Part shown: positions 53,818 to 62,996 of the stretch, one piece after another
Numbering within the stretch: position 1 is the first letter of the stretch
How the letters are laid out: each line of letters starts with the position of its first letter
NCBI GenBank assembly: GCA_035541735.1
Contig: DATKMS010000294.1
Coordinates: forward strand, 1 to 64,000
Source: DATKMS01 sp035541735
GTDB lineage: Bacteria; Desulfobacterota; Binatia; HRBIN30
Length of the DNA: 64,000 nucleotides
Direction: 5' to 3'
The notes under the pieces: model-generated
Told to the model about the DNA's origin: nothing
What the model saw: the letters and a program-made list of their open reading frames with translations, nothing else
Database searches by the model: none
Made by a program: the position numbers and the translations under genes

Positions 53818-55323
53818 ATGATACGGATGACACACGCGCTGGACACGGGGCTCGTGGCCGCAATCATGCTGGCGTTCTTCCTCGTGCCGGGTGCCACGCA
53901 TGCGGCTACGCCGATAGCCAGTGGGACACCCACCTCACTGCCGCCCTACAGCGGCGCGTCCTGGAAGCCCAAGAGCGTGAAGGCAAAGAAGCCACCCCAG
54001 AATAAGCATATGGCCACCAATGGTCGCAGCAACGTGCACAACGACTCGTGGATGACCGATGTGTATTGGGCCAAGGGACCGCTCGGCAAAACCCCGGACA
54101 CCCTGTCGTCCGCCATCGGCCGGGTATGCATCACAGTAACGTTCGACCGCAAAGGCCGCCTGGTCGCTACGTGTTCCTCGCTTGCGGGCCCACGCCTGTA
54201 CATGTTCGATCCGAAGACGCTCGACGTGCTCGCCGAGTTCGACCTGCCGTTCGTCGCTCCGCCCCCAACCCAGGACCCGACGACCAACAGCTCCGGCGGT
54301 TCGTACTTCTACCTCGACAACAAAGACCGCGCTGTCATCGCCACCGCCAACAGTCACATCTGGGTGGTCGCGGAGGCGCCGTCCAAGGGTCCTGCCGGCT
54401 TCCTGTTGCAGCAAGACTACGACCTCACCTCGATCATTCCCAGCGACGACCGTCTCACCTCGGCGCTCCCCGACTGGGCCGGCAACATCTGGTTCATCAG
54501 CCGCTACCACGGCACGGTTGGGGTGCTGAACCCGGCCACGAGCGCGGTGCATTCAATCGTCCTCAATGAGGAGATTGAGAACTCGTTCGCGATTGACAAG
54601 CAAGGGGTCTACATCGTGACCGACAAGCAGATGTACCGCTTCGACCTCGACGCCACAGGGACGCCTAGCGTGACGTGGTCGGTGACGTACCAGAACAGCG
54701 GCCTGGCGAAGCCGGGCCAGTTCAATGCCGGGTCGGGGACGACGCCGACCGTGTTGCCGGGAGGCTTCGTGGCCATCACAGACAACGCCGATCCGATGAA
54801 CGTCGTCGTCTATCGCACGGCGGCAACGCTTGCGAGCGGGCAGTCACGCGTGGTCTGCGAGATACCGGTCTTTGCGGCCGGCGCAAGCTGCACGGAGAAC
54901 TCGCTCATCGGCGCCGGCGCATCGCTCATAGTCGAGAACAACTACGGCTACAAACTTGCGGCCACAACCAATGGAGCGGTGACGACGCCTGGGCTCACGC
55001 GCGTCGACATCAACCCCGACGGCAGCGGGTGCCACGTCGCGTGGACGAACACCACCGAGCGCGCGCCGAGCGTCGTGCCCAAGGCCTCGGTCAAGAACGG
55101 CCTCGTCTATACCTTCACCAAAGATCCAGATCCCGTGAACACGACGGCCGACGCGTGGTTCTGGACGGCGCTTGATTTCCAAACCGGGGCCACGGTGTGG
55201 AAGCAGCTTGCCGGCACGGGGAGCGGTTACAACAACCACTACGCCGGCATTGTCATCGGTAAGGACGGCACCGCCTATCTCGGCGCTGTCGGCGGTCTGC
55301 TGGCGATACGGGACCACAAATAG
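53818..55323 (+). CDS. Exported beta-propeller protein
   Basis: 501 aa with signal peptide (LVAAIMLAFFLVPGATHA). Repeats with spacing of PQQ/WD-like blades: LYMFDPKTLDVLAEFDLPF, GTVGVLNPATSAVHSIVL, MYRFDLDATGTPSVTW, ALDFQTGATVWKQLA and GTAYLGAVGGLLAI near the end. It is an envelope or secreted propeller; no catalytic residues are evident. The gap before it (about 210 bp) holds no visible gene. Confidence 0.75.
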   Translation: MIRMTHALDTGLVAAIMLAFFLVPGATHAATPIASGTPTSLPPYSGASWKPKSVKAKKPPQNKHMATNGRSNVHNDSWMTDVYWAKGPLGKTPDTLSSAIGRVCITVTFDRKGRLVATCSSLAGPRLYMFDPKTLDVLAEFDLPFVAPPPTQDPTTNSSGGSYFYLDNKDRAVIATANSHIWVVAEAPSKGPAGFLLQQDYDLTSIIPSDDRLTSALPDWAGNIWFISRYHGTVGVLNPATSAVHSIVLNEEIENSFAIDKQGVYIVTDKQMYRFDLDATGTPSVTWSVTYQNSGLAKPGQFNAGSGTTPTVLPGGFVAITDNADPMNVVVYRTAATLASGQSRVVCEIPVFAAGASCTENSLIGAGASLIVENNYGYKLAATTNGAVTTPGLTRVDINPDGSGCHVAWTNTTERAPSVVPKASVKNGLVYTFTKDPDPVNTTADAWFWTALDFQTGATVWKQLAGTGSGYNNHYAGIVIGKDGTAYLGAVGGLLAIRDHK

Positions 55324-55363
55324 GAACTGCAGGTTCGAGACGGCACACCGGACTCCAGCGTCC

Positions 55364-56455
55364 TCATGCGGTTTCGAACACCAGCTTGAAGTTGCACTTG
55401 CGCAGGCGATGGCGCGGGCGGAACTGCAGCAGCGCCGCGACACCCGTCCCCTGTACAGCGTCATCCACCTGAGCGCCTTCCGCCGGTTGCAGCGCGTGAT
55501 ACGCGTCGAGCGGCCGTTGCACCATCCACGATGTATACGGGCTGGTGAAGCGTTGGAACTGTACGCCGCGCAGGCGTGTCCAGTGGAAGCCCACGCCGCG
55601 TGGCGGTTCGACGAGAGCAGGCGGCTTCGCATCAGCCCAGGTCTCGAACGCGCGCACGTTGTCGAGCAGCAACGGCACCGCATCGTGGCCGATTAGGGAG
55701 AGCAAGGGCAGCAGCGTGGGAGCCAGTGCGTCGTTGGCGAGGAACGCGCCCGCCCGCGGCGTGGGGTGATTCATGCGCTCGATCCAGGCGCAGACGTGCG
55801 GGGCGGTGTCACGCAGGAGTCGGCCGGGCACCGCGTCGAGGTAGAGATGCGCGTACAGGGGGCCGAGGAGCGCCAGATCGCCGAGCGACATGCGGTTGCC
55901 GAGCAGAAAGTCGTGTGCCGCGAAGTGGCGTGACAGGATGTCGAGCAGGTCGCGCAGGTGCGCTTCGATCGCCGGGATGCTCTCCGCGTGCACACCCAGG
56001 AGCGGCAGCGTACCGCGCATGCGGTCGGCGAAGCGGCTTGCGGTCTCCGGGTTGCCGGTGGCGCGTGCGAAGTCGGCGCGCGCCTTGGCTTCGCTCTCGG
56101 CAAAGCTCCAGCGGTAGTGCATCGCCGGCAGCAGACAGAACTCGTCGGCGTACAGCTCAATGAGGTACGCGACCACACGTTGGACCGGCGTCGGTGGATA
56201 AACGGGCGGGTCCGGAAAGCGGTGTTCGAGCTCGTCGAGGATCTCACTGGTGTCCTGCAGCACAACATCATCCGGTGTGATCACCACCGGAATGAATCGC
56301 AAGCCGGTGCGAGCCTGGATGACGTCCCGATAGATGTCGGGCGTCGGTGCGATCTCTGCGAACGGCACCTGCTTGTAGCGAAAGAACGGGCGGACCTTCG
56401 CGGAGAAATAGGACACTTCGGCAGCATAGAAACGGTAGGGCGGCGGCGCTGTCAT
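55364..56455 (-). CDS. Glutathione S-transferase-like protein
   Basis: 363 aa from ATG 56455. N-terminal thioredoxin-like domain YRFYAAEVSYFSAKVRPFFR with the cis-Pro segment FIPVVITPDDVVLQDTSEIL, then an all-helical domain with FLLGNRMSLGDLALLGPLYA. The C-terminal extension (after residue 260) is longer than usual and Trp/Arg rich (FHWTRLRGVQFQRFTSPYTS). Family GST; activity and substrate unknown. Convergent with the propeller gene. Confidence 0.85.
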   Translation of the reverse strand: MTAPPPYRFYAAEVSYFSAKVRPFFRYKQVPFAEIAPTPDIYRDVIQARTGLRFIPVVITPDDVVLQDTSEILDELEHRFPDPPVYPPTPVQRVVAYLIELYADEFCLLPAMHYRWSFAESEAKARADFARATGNPETASRFADRMRGTLPLLGVHAESIPAIEAHLRDLLDILSRHFAAHDFLLGNRMSLGDLALLGPLYAHLYLDAVPGRLLRDTAPHVCAWIERMNHPTPRAGAFLANDALAPTLLPLLSLIGHDAVPLLLDNVRAFETWADAKPPALVEPPRGVGFHWTRLRGVQFQRFTSPYTSWMVQRPLDAYHALQPAEGAQVDDAVQGTGVAALLQFRPRHRLRKCNFKLVFETA

Positions 56456-56769
56456 GGCGCCGCACTGTAGCGGAGGGAGGGTGCAAAGTCGAAAGTCGGC
56501 CGGCGTGCACAGCCACGAACCGTATCCGTGGCAATCCTGACGGCGCAAACGCCTGCGCAAGTGGTGTGTCAAAGCCGATGCCGCGAACCGGCGCGACCGC
56601 GGCACCTGGCCGTCGCTTTGCCGGCAGCACACGCCGGTCAGTCAGCCAAGGTGCGGGCCGATGCAATGAAGTGACTTGACAGGTCACAAGACATTACATG
56701 GCACATGAGCTGCTTTCGCCAGTTCTCGTGCGCGCACGGGTTACACGCCACTGCGGGGTCTGTGTCTGT
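56456..56769. other. Intergenic region between divergent genes
   Basis: About 310 bp. It contains a GTGAC-N7-GTCAC dyad (56671-56687) overlapping a TTGACA hexamer at 56676, which could be a promoter with an operator, about 90 nt before the surface-protein start. There is also an AAAGTCGAAAGTC word near 56485. I see no gene. Confidence 0.35.
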
Positions 56770-59043
56770 ATGTCGAGCCGTTTGGCGGGCGTCCTCTTCG
56801 GAGTGTTGTTCGCGCTTGCCTCTGGCACGGACGCATTGGGCGCCGTCGCATTCGTCCAGAATATTGGCACCAACCAGACCAAAACCAGCGGAACAACGCT
56901 GAGTATCAGCGTGCCGGCTGCTGGGGTGGCGGCCGGCCACAGCATCATTGTTACCTTCGTTATGAACCCCGCAACGGGAACCGTGAGTGCCACCGACAGC
57001 GCGGGCAACACCTACAGTGTCGATGCCGACGTGGCGAACGGGAGTGGAACCAGCGGCGTGCGCACGGTCGTCCTTGCCGCGCACAACGTCGCGGCACTTG
57101 CTTCCGGCAACACGATCACCATTACGCACCCGACGGTCACCGCTCGCGCCGCCACCGCAGATGAGTTCTTCGGCTTGGCGACATCCGCGGTGCGCGATCA
57201 GACGAGCACCAGCACAGGAAGCAGCACGGCTCCATCTTCGGGATCGACGGCCAACACTGCCCAAGCCGACGAGTTGCTCGTTGGCGCGATCGGCGTCCAG
57301 GGTCCGTCGGGAGACACTTTCACGGCGGACCCAGCGTTCACCGCGCTGACCCGAGTTGGTACGACTGGGAGCAGCGCGGCCTCCAACATCACCACCAATC
57401 CGGAGTACCGCATAGTCAGCGCTGTGGGCACGTATGCTGCCACCGGCACCCTCAACCCATCACGGCTCTGGGCCGCTGACATCGTGACGTATCGCGCGGC
57501 GCCGGCAGCCGGGACACCGACAGCAACCGCAACCGCTACGCCTACGAGCACGGCCACGTCCACCCCCACCAGGACCGCGACGCCCACTCCCACGGCCACC
57601 CCGACCAGCACGCCGACGGCGACTCCTACCAATACGCCGACATCCACGCCAACCACGACCCCGACGCCGACACCCACAGCGACCTCCACCAGCAGCGCAA
57701 CGCCGACGGCAACGAGAACGCCGACGCCTAGCGCTACCATGACGCCCACGGGCACACCGACCAGCACACCCACGTCGACGCCGACGAACACCCCGACGCC
57801 GACGAGCACGCCGACGTCGACCCCAACCAACACGCCGACTGCGACGCCGACCTACACACCCACGAGCACGTCCACGCCAACCCCGACGAGAACCTCGACG
57901 CCCACCGCCACCATGACTCCGACGAGCACGGCCACCGCCACCCCCAGCAACACAGCCACCCCAACACCAACCGACACACCAACACCAACGGCCACGCCGA
58001 CGTCGTCGCCCAGCGCGACACCAACTGCCACTAGCACGCCGACGAATACCCCAAGCGCCACACCAACCACTACGCCCACTCCAACTGCGACCAGCACACC
58101 CACGTCGACGGCCAGCAAGACGCCGACGCCGAGCCCGACTGCCTCAGCGACGAATACCCCGACTGCCACGCCAACTGTGACACAAACGAACACGCCTACG
58201 CCGTTGCCGACGCGTACACCAACCGCGACGCCGACCTGGACTCCGACGACCACGGCGAGCGCCACCGCCACAGCGACCGGCACTGCTACCCCGACGCCGA
58301 CGCCGTCATCCACAGCGAGTCCGACCGGTACGCCCACCCGCACCGCCACCGCTTCACCCACCAACACGGCGCCGCAAACACCCACGCGGACGAAGACACC
58401 CACGCGCACAGCTACCGCAAGCCCGGGGCCGTCGGCTACTCCGACCAAGGAGCCCGCCGCCAGTTGTGGCTCAACTACGGCGGGCTACTGCGTGCAGGGC
58501 GGCCCAGCAGCGCGCACCGCGTGCCTGTCAGCCTGGTATCTGCCGGGGACGCCGTTCACCGGCGCTGGCCGCAGGGTTCAGGTGTTCTGCAAGCCGGGCG
58601 CGAGTTGCGACGCAGATGGCAGTGCAACCGATGGCGTGTGTACGTTCCGCGTGGCCATCTGTCTCAACAACACGGACCCTACCCAGCAGTGCCAGGCGAG
58701 CTCTTTGGCCAGCTTCAAGCTGCTGCGACCAAATCCGTCGTCGGCACGGCTGAGCCGCTACGACGCCACCAACGCGGACAGCATCTTGGCGGCAGTCGCA
58801 TCGCTGCCCGTGGGCCCTAGGATTGGGCCGGACTCAGTGGTCGGGTTCGATCCGGCGCTGACCGCAACGAACCTCTGCACCGGTCTGTTCGACGTCATGG
58901 TCCCACTCAAGGCACACGCGAACGGCACATTGAGCAAAGGCACCCTGAAACTGCGATCCCAGGTCAGGACGCTCGCCGCGCCCACCAACCGCAAGGGTAC
59001 CAAGGACTCTGACACCTTGACGCTGCTGTGCTATCCGCCCTGA
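56770..59043 (+). CDS. Surface protein with Thr/Pro stalk
   Basis: 757 aa from ATG 56770 (frame open to 56698). Signal peptide RLAGVLFGVLFALASGTDA. Residues about 30-245 form a beta domain with repeats of GTVSATDSAGNTYSVDADVA type, as in Ig-like or adhesin modules. Then about 310 residues of (P/T/A/S)-T-P repeats make an extended stalk. After AASCGSTTAGYC a Cys-rich C-terminal domain of about 195 residues follows (CDADGSATDGVCTFRVAICL, LKLRSQVRTLAAPT), resembling domains at the ends of other Binatota-type exported proteins. Likely cell-surface; function unknown. Confidence 0.8.
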   Translation: MSSRLAGVLFGVLFALASGTDALGAVAFVQNIGTNQTKTSGTTLSISVPAAGVAAGHSIIVTFVMNPATGTVSATDSAGNTYSVDADVANGSGTSGVRTVVLAAHNVAALASGNTITITHPTVTARAATADEFFGLATSAVRDQTSTSTGSSTAPSSGSTANTAQADELLVGAIGVQGPSGDTFTADPAFTALTRVGTTGSSAASNITTNPEYRIVSAVGTYAATGTLNPSRLWAADIVTYRAAPAAGTPTATATATPTSTATSTPTRTATPTPTATPTSTPTATPTNTPTSTPTTTPTPTPTATSTSSATPTATRTPTPSATMTPTGTPTSTPTSTPTNTPTPTSTPTSTPTNTPTATPTYTPTSTSTPTPTRTSTPTATMTPTSTATATPSNTATPTPTDTPTPTATPTSSPSATPTATSTPTNTPSATPTTTPTPTATSTPTSTASKTPTPSPTASATNTPTATPTVTQTNTPTPLPTRTPTATPTWTPTTTASATATATGTATPTPTPSSTASPTGTPTRTATASPTNTAPQTPTRTKTPTRTATASPGPSATPTKEPAASCGSTTAGYCVQGGPAARTACLSAWYLPGTPFTGAGRRVQVFCKPGASCDADGSATDGVCTFRVAICLNNTDPTQQCQASSLASFKLLRPNPSSARLSRYDATNADSILAAVASLPVGPRIGPDSVVGFDPALTATNLCTGLFDVMVPLKAHANGTLSKGTLKLRSQVRTLAAPTNRKGTKDSDTLTLLCYPP
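57514..58449 (+). repeat. Low-complexity Thr-Pro coding repeat
   Basis: About 310 codons of mostly ACn CCn ACn with GCn/AGC substitutions. Codon third positions vary, so the amino-acid pattern is under selection rather than simple DNA expansion alone. It produces long stop-free frames on the opposite strand. Confidence 0.9.
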
Positions 59044-59435
59044 GGCCCCTCGCTGCGGACCCGATGCGGCCACCACGCCGGATATGGCCGCGCGTGCAGA
59101 TGATAGTGGTTGGGTATCTGCCGCATGTGATCGTCGAAGTACCAGCCGCGTGCGTACTTACCATCGGCGACACGCGCCAGTGCCTCCTGCATCACCGCAC
59201 GCTCCTCCGCTGTCGGCACGGCTCGGTGCACGCCAAGAACCGCCATCGGCACGTCACAGGAATCGCAATCGAGGATCGTGAACCGGAACGGTTCCTCGTA
59301 CTCCGCGTACCAGGCGGTGGTCCGCGCCAACTCACAAAGCTCACATCGCGCCACAGGTGGCGGCGTAGCACATGTGCGGCTCGCAGCGGAAGACGTCTGG
59401 GGCGCACGACAATCTGGTTCACGTGTGCTGTTCAC
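59031..59435 (-). CDS. HIT-like Cys/His-rich protein
   Basis: 134 aa from GTG 59435, which overlaps the stop of the upstream membrane gene as GTGA, so translational coupling is likely. Core: CELCELARTTAWY, FTILDCDSCDVPMAVLGVHR, PTAEERAVMQEALARVADGK and MRQIPNHYHLHARPYP. The CxxC knuckle plus HxHxHA near the end resemble the zinc-bearing HIT-related fold, though the exact family is not named with certainty. The N-terminal 45 residues look disordered. Confidence 0.65.
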   Translation of the reverse strand: MNSTREPDCRAPQTSSAASRTCATPPPVARCELCELARTTAWYAEYEEPFRFTILDCDSCDVPMAVLGVHRAVPTAEERAVMQEALARVADGKYARGWYFDDHMRQIPNHYHLHARPYPAWWPHRVRSEGPQGG

Positions 59436-61126
59436 GGAGCAGGAGCGTGCGTCAGCCGGTCGCGGCTCTGTCGGGCGGCCTGCCACATGCCCGAGCCCTG
59501 ACGCGTCAGTGTCAGCACACGGTCGTAGTCCTGAATCGCGTCGTCACGCTGGCCCAATTGTTCGTGGCCCATGGCGCGATAGAAGTGCGCGACGTGGGCG
59601 TTGACTTTGCTGCGTCGTAACTCCGTACTCGCGGCATCCACCACGGCCTGCGGTCCGCGCACCACGCTGACAGCGCGCAGGTACTGTGTCAACGCATACG
59701 TGTCCATCGGCCGCAGCTCGTATGCGCGCTGATAGTAGTGCAAGGCGTCGGGCCACTGCTTCTGCGACTCGTAGTGCAACCCGAGGTTGATGTTGGGCGG
59801 GTAGCTGTCTGGGTTGCGCGCTACGGCATACCTCCAGAAGCTGAGATTGGTCTGCCAGTGCTCGGCTTCGTAGCGTGTGAGAAGGGCGTAACCGGCGAGC
59901 ACGGTGACTCCGGCGGCAGCGACGGCGTATCGCCGGCGCGTCCACCCCGTGCCGGCCACCCAGTCGGCGAGCGCCGCCAACACAACGCCGCCACCCACGC
60001 ATGACAGGTAGAGGAAACGCATGGCGACATAGGAGTAGTGTTGGTAGGTGAACGGGACCAGGCCGAGGCCAGGGATGAGTGCAATGAAGAACTCGGCGCC
60101 ACCCCAGAGCAGCATGGCGCCAATCCGAGCGTACCAGCGCCACACCAGGACGGCCACCATTACCGAGACGACGAGGCCCGCCCACCATCTCGGGTCCGCC
60201 ACCGACACAACCCATTTCGGTGCGATGGGTGCGAGGTCGAACGGTGCGAGAAAGCAGGCGAGGTAGTACCAGGGTGCCGTGGCTGCGATCAGGACGCGCT
60301 CGGGAAGCGCCGGCAGGCGCACCCACGATACCATCATCTGCCGCTCGACGGCGGTCGTCAGCCACGCGCTCAGCAGGGCGAGCATGAGCATCGGTGCGAG
60401 GCGTGCTGCCACCGCCGGCGCAGCAGCACGTGACAAACGGTTGTCGCGTTGCAGCAGCCATTCTGTGAACGCGATGGTGATCGGCAAGCTCACTGTTTGT
60501 GTCTTGCTCAGCAAGGCACACCCGAAGAGTGCGACGCAGGCGGCGTACGCCCCCCAGCGCCCCGTCCGCCGATGCCGCAGATACAGAAGGAACGCCAGGA
60601 GGTAGAAGCAGGCGGAGAGCGTGTTCTTGCGTTCCGTCACCCACATCACCGACTCCACCTGCACCGGGTGCAGCGCGAACACCGCCGCTGCACCGAACGC
60701 AATCCACGGCGAGGCGCCGAGAGCGCGCAGCAGTTGCAGCACCAGCACTGCGTTGATGGCGTGCAGGACGACGTTGGTGACGTGGTATCCGGAAGGTGTC
60801 AGCTGCCACAGTCGGTACTCGAGCCAGTAGGAGCTGAAGGTCAACGGATAGTACTGCGGCAGCTTGCCCGTTAGCGGCGTCCAGATCTCCTTGAGCCCAG
60901 CGGCGCTGCGCAGGAGCTGGTTCTCACTCACGTACTCCCGGTCGTCCCACCTGATGAACTCGGCGCGGAAAGCCGGCACGTATGCTGCTGCGGTGGTGAT
61001 CGCCAATGCCGCCGCGCACACGTAAGCGTGCCAGGCGGGCGCCGCGACCCGGTTCCCCGAACGCGGCTTGCTGTCGACAAAGTCCCTCGCGCTGGGGGAC
61101 GGTCGTGCTCGCCGGCTGCTACGCAT
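59432..61126 (-). CDS. TMTC-like multispanning membrane protein with TPR repeats
   Basis: 564 aa: about 11 membrane spans followed by a C-terminal TPR region (residues about 450-560, with NINLGLHYESQKQWPDALHY, FYRAMGHEQLGQRDDAIQDY). The N-terminal FIRWDDREYVSENQLLRS and YPLTFSSYWLEYRLW, and ALHPVQVESVMWVTERKNTL, follow the pattern of GT-C O-mannosyltransferase relatives (TMTC, bacterial DUF1736-like). The expected reaction is transfer of a sugar from a polyprenyl phosphate to exported protein. The Thr-rich surface proteins here would be natural substrates, but that is inference. Confidence 0.85.
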   Translation of the reverse strand: MRSSRRARPSPSARDFVDSKPRSGNRVAAPAWHAYVCAAALAITTAAAYVPAFRAEFIRWDDREYVSENQLLRSAAGLKEIWTPLTGKLPQYYPLTFSSYWLEYRLWQLTPSGYHVTNVVLHAINAVLVLQLLRALGASPWIAFGAAAVFALHPVQVESVMWVTERKNTLSACFYLLAFLLYLRHRRTGRWGAYAACVALFGCALLSKTQTVSLPITIAFTEWLLQRDNRLSRAAAPAVAARLAPMLMLALLSAWLTTAVERQMMVSWVRLPALPERVLIAATAPWYYLACFLAPFDLAPIAPKWVVSVADPRWWAGLVVSVMVAVLVWRWYARIGAMLLWGGAEFFIALIPGLGLVPFTYQHYSYVAMRFLYLSCVGGGVVLAALADWVAGTGWTRRRYAVAAAGVTVLAGYALLTRYEAEHWQTNLSFWRYAVARNPDSYPPNINLGLHYESQKQWPDALHYYQRAYELRPMDTYALTQYLRAVSVVRGPQAVVDAASTELRRSKVNAHVAHFYRAMGHEQLGQRDDAIQDYDRVLTLTRQGSGMWQAARQSRDRLTHAPAP

Positions 61127-61186
61127 CAGCCCGCCAGTACACCGGGCAGCATGATGCGCGCAATGGCGCGCGGGGGCGTGAGGGCC

Positions 61187-62419
61187 TCAGGCCTCGACGC
61201 GTCCGGGACGGAAGCGGATGCGCATTTCCTTGACGCCGTTGATGAAGGTCGAGCGCAGGCGGCGTGGGGCTGCCGTCAGCTCGACGTCGTACAGACGGGT
61301 GACGATGCCGCGGAAGACTTCGTTCAACTCGAGGCGGGCCAGGTTCGCCCCCAGACAGTAATGCTCGCCGATACCGAAGGCCAGATGGTCGTTCGGGTGG
61401 CGGCGGATGTTGAAGGTGTCGGGTTGGTCGAACACGTCTTCATCGCGGTTGGCCGAGGGGTACCACACCGTCAGCTTGTCGTTGGCCCTGAGCCGCTCGC
61501 CGCGCAGCACGGTGTCGGCGGTGACCGTGCGACGAAAGTTATGGACTGCCGGCGCGTAGCGCAGGATCTCCTCGACGGCAGACGGCAGCAACGCGAGGTT
61601 GTTGCGGAGATCGCGCAGTTGCTCGGGGTGGTCGATGAGCGCCAACATCCCGTTGGTGGTGACGGTGCGCGTGGTTTCGTTGCCGGCAATCACCAGCAAC
61701 AAGAAGAAGAAGTTGAAGTCATTGTCGCTGAGTCTCTGGCCGTCCAGTTCGGCATTGACCAGCGCGGTGGCGAGGTCGTCGCCGGGATGTGTGCGGGCCT
61801 TCTCGAGGAGGTTGCCGGCGTACATGAACATCTCGGCGGCCGCGGCGGCGCCCTCGCTGTCCATTAGGGGCTTGCCGTCGGGTTGCAGATCCGGGTCGTC
61901 GGCGCCCACCATGCGGTTGCCGAGGGTGTAGACGCTGCGGCGGTCTTCGTCCGGTACGCCCATCATTTCGCAGATGACTTCGAGCGGCAGCAACGCCGCG
62001 ACGTCTTCGACGAAGTCACACTCGCCGCGCTCGATCACGCCGTCGATGATACGCTTCACCATTTCGCGGATGCGCGCTTGCAGATTGGTGACCATGCGCG
62101 CAGAGAAGGCTTTGTTGACCAGCGCGCGGTACTGGCGGTGCCGCGGCGGATCCATGTTGAGCATGATGGACTGGACGAAGGGCAGGTCCTGTGCCGGGGG
62201 ATCCCGCATCAGCGCGCCTTGCCGTTCGGAGGAGAAGAGCGTCGGATTCTTCGAGACCTCACGCAGATCATTGTATTTGGTGATTGCCCAGAAACCGCTT
62301 CCCTGCGGCTCCGGGTGCCAGAACACCGGCGCTTCGCGGCGCAGCAGGCGGAACATCGCGTGCGGCGTGCCGCGTTGGAAGATGTCCGGATCGCACAGGT
62401 TTACGTCACTCAGCTGCAT
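61187..62419 (-). CDS. Cytochrome P450
   Basis: 410 aa, soluble bacterial type. I-helix LLVIAGNETTRTV, ExxR in AVEEILRYAP, and haem-binding FGIGEHYCLGANLARLEL with Cys355. MLNMDPPRHRQYRALVNKAF is the conserved C-helix region. Resembles CYP families acting on steroids, terpenes or fatty acids in actinobacteria and Binatota-type genomes; substrate unknown. No ferredoxin gene lies adjacent. Confidence 0.95.
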   Translation of the reverse strand: MQLSDVNLCDPDIFQRGTPHAMFRLLRREAPVFWHPEPQGSGFWAITKYNDLREVSKNPTLFSSERQGALMRDPPAQDLPFVQSIMLNMDPPRHRQYRALVNKAFSARMVTNLQARIREMVKRIIDGVIERGECDFVEDVAALLPLEVICEMMGVPDEDRRSVYTLGNRMVGADDPDLQPDGKPLMDSEGAAAAAEMFMYAGNLLEKARTHPGDDLATALVNAELDGQRLSDNDFNFFFLLLVIAGNETTRTVTTNGMLALIDHPEQLRDLRNNLALLPSAVEEILRYAPAVHNFRRTVTADTVLRGERLRANDKLTVWYPSANRDEDVFDQPDTFNIRRHPNDHLAFGIGEHYCLGANLARLELNEVFRGIVTRLYDVELTAAPRRLRSTFINGVKEMRIRFRPGRVEA

Positions 62420-62514
62420 AGTGAGAGCCCCCAGGGTTGCCGATTCCCGCGTCCTAATGAACGTTTGTTTATCAACTCTCTGCGGATGCAGTCAACCGGG
62501 AAGTGGGCCGAGAC

Positions 62515-62928
62515 CTACGAATCGTTTGCCATGCGTTCGAGCTCGGCCCAGTACTCGGCTGAGACCGGCATGACCGAGAGGCGCGGCAGGCGCACCAGTT
62601 CCCAGTCCTTGAACGTGGAGCTGGCTTTGATCTGAGCCAGTGTCACCGCGCGCGGCAAGGGTGCCACGGGCGCCAGGTCGATGACCAGGAGCTTGGGGTC
62701 ATTCTTGTTGGGATCGGGATAGGCGGCAGCGAGCGCGGTGGCGATGCCGACGACCGCCTTCTCGTCGCCGGTGTGGTAGATCAGCAAGCGGTCGCCCTTC
62801 TTCACCTGGCTCAGGTTCTTCAAGGCCTGCGGGTTCTTGACGCCGTCCCAGACGGTGCGCTTGTCGCGCTGCAGTTGGGCGAATGAGTACGCCGTCGGTT
62901 CCGTTTTCAACAGCCAACCTTGAGGCAT
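62515..62928 (-). CDS. EVE-domain protein
   Basis: 137 aa from ATG 62928 with GGAGG upstream. EVE fold: WLLKTEPTAYSFAQLQRDK, WDGVKNPQALKNLSQVKKGD, LLIYHTGDEKAVVGIATALA and WELVRLPRLSVMPVSAEYW. EVE/PUA-like domains bind modified bases in RNA or DNA. Here it stands alone with no nuclease domain or defence genes nearby. Confidence 0.93.
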   Translation of the reverse strand: MPQGWLLKTEPTAYSFAQLQRDKRTVWDGVKNPQALKNLSQVKKGDRLLIYHTGDEKAVVGIATALAAAYPDPNKNDPKLLVIDLAPVAPLPRAVTLAQIKASSTFKDWELVRLPRLSVMPVSAEYWAELERMANDS

Positions 62929-62996
62929 GAAATCCTCCGTCAATCGTGCGCGTGCCTGTGGTGCGTGCTGGTACTCGTTCCCTTCCCGGAGCCCGA

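Noticed and set aside
57198..58448. Long minus-strand frames rich in Val/Gly opposite the Thr/Pro stalk
   Set aside because: They are the complement of ACn/CCn codons (VGVGV pattern), have no start signals and no sensible composition; shadows of the stalk.
62420..62514. TetR-like operator (AACGTTTGTT) upstream of the P450 gene
   Set aside because: Short imperfect dyad, no adjacent regulator gene; too weak to call.
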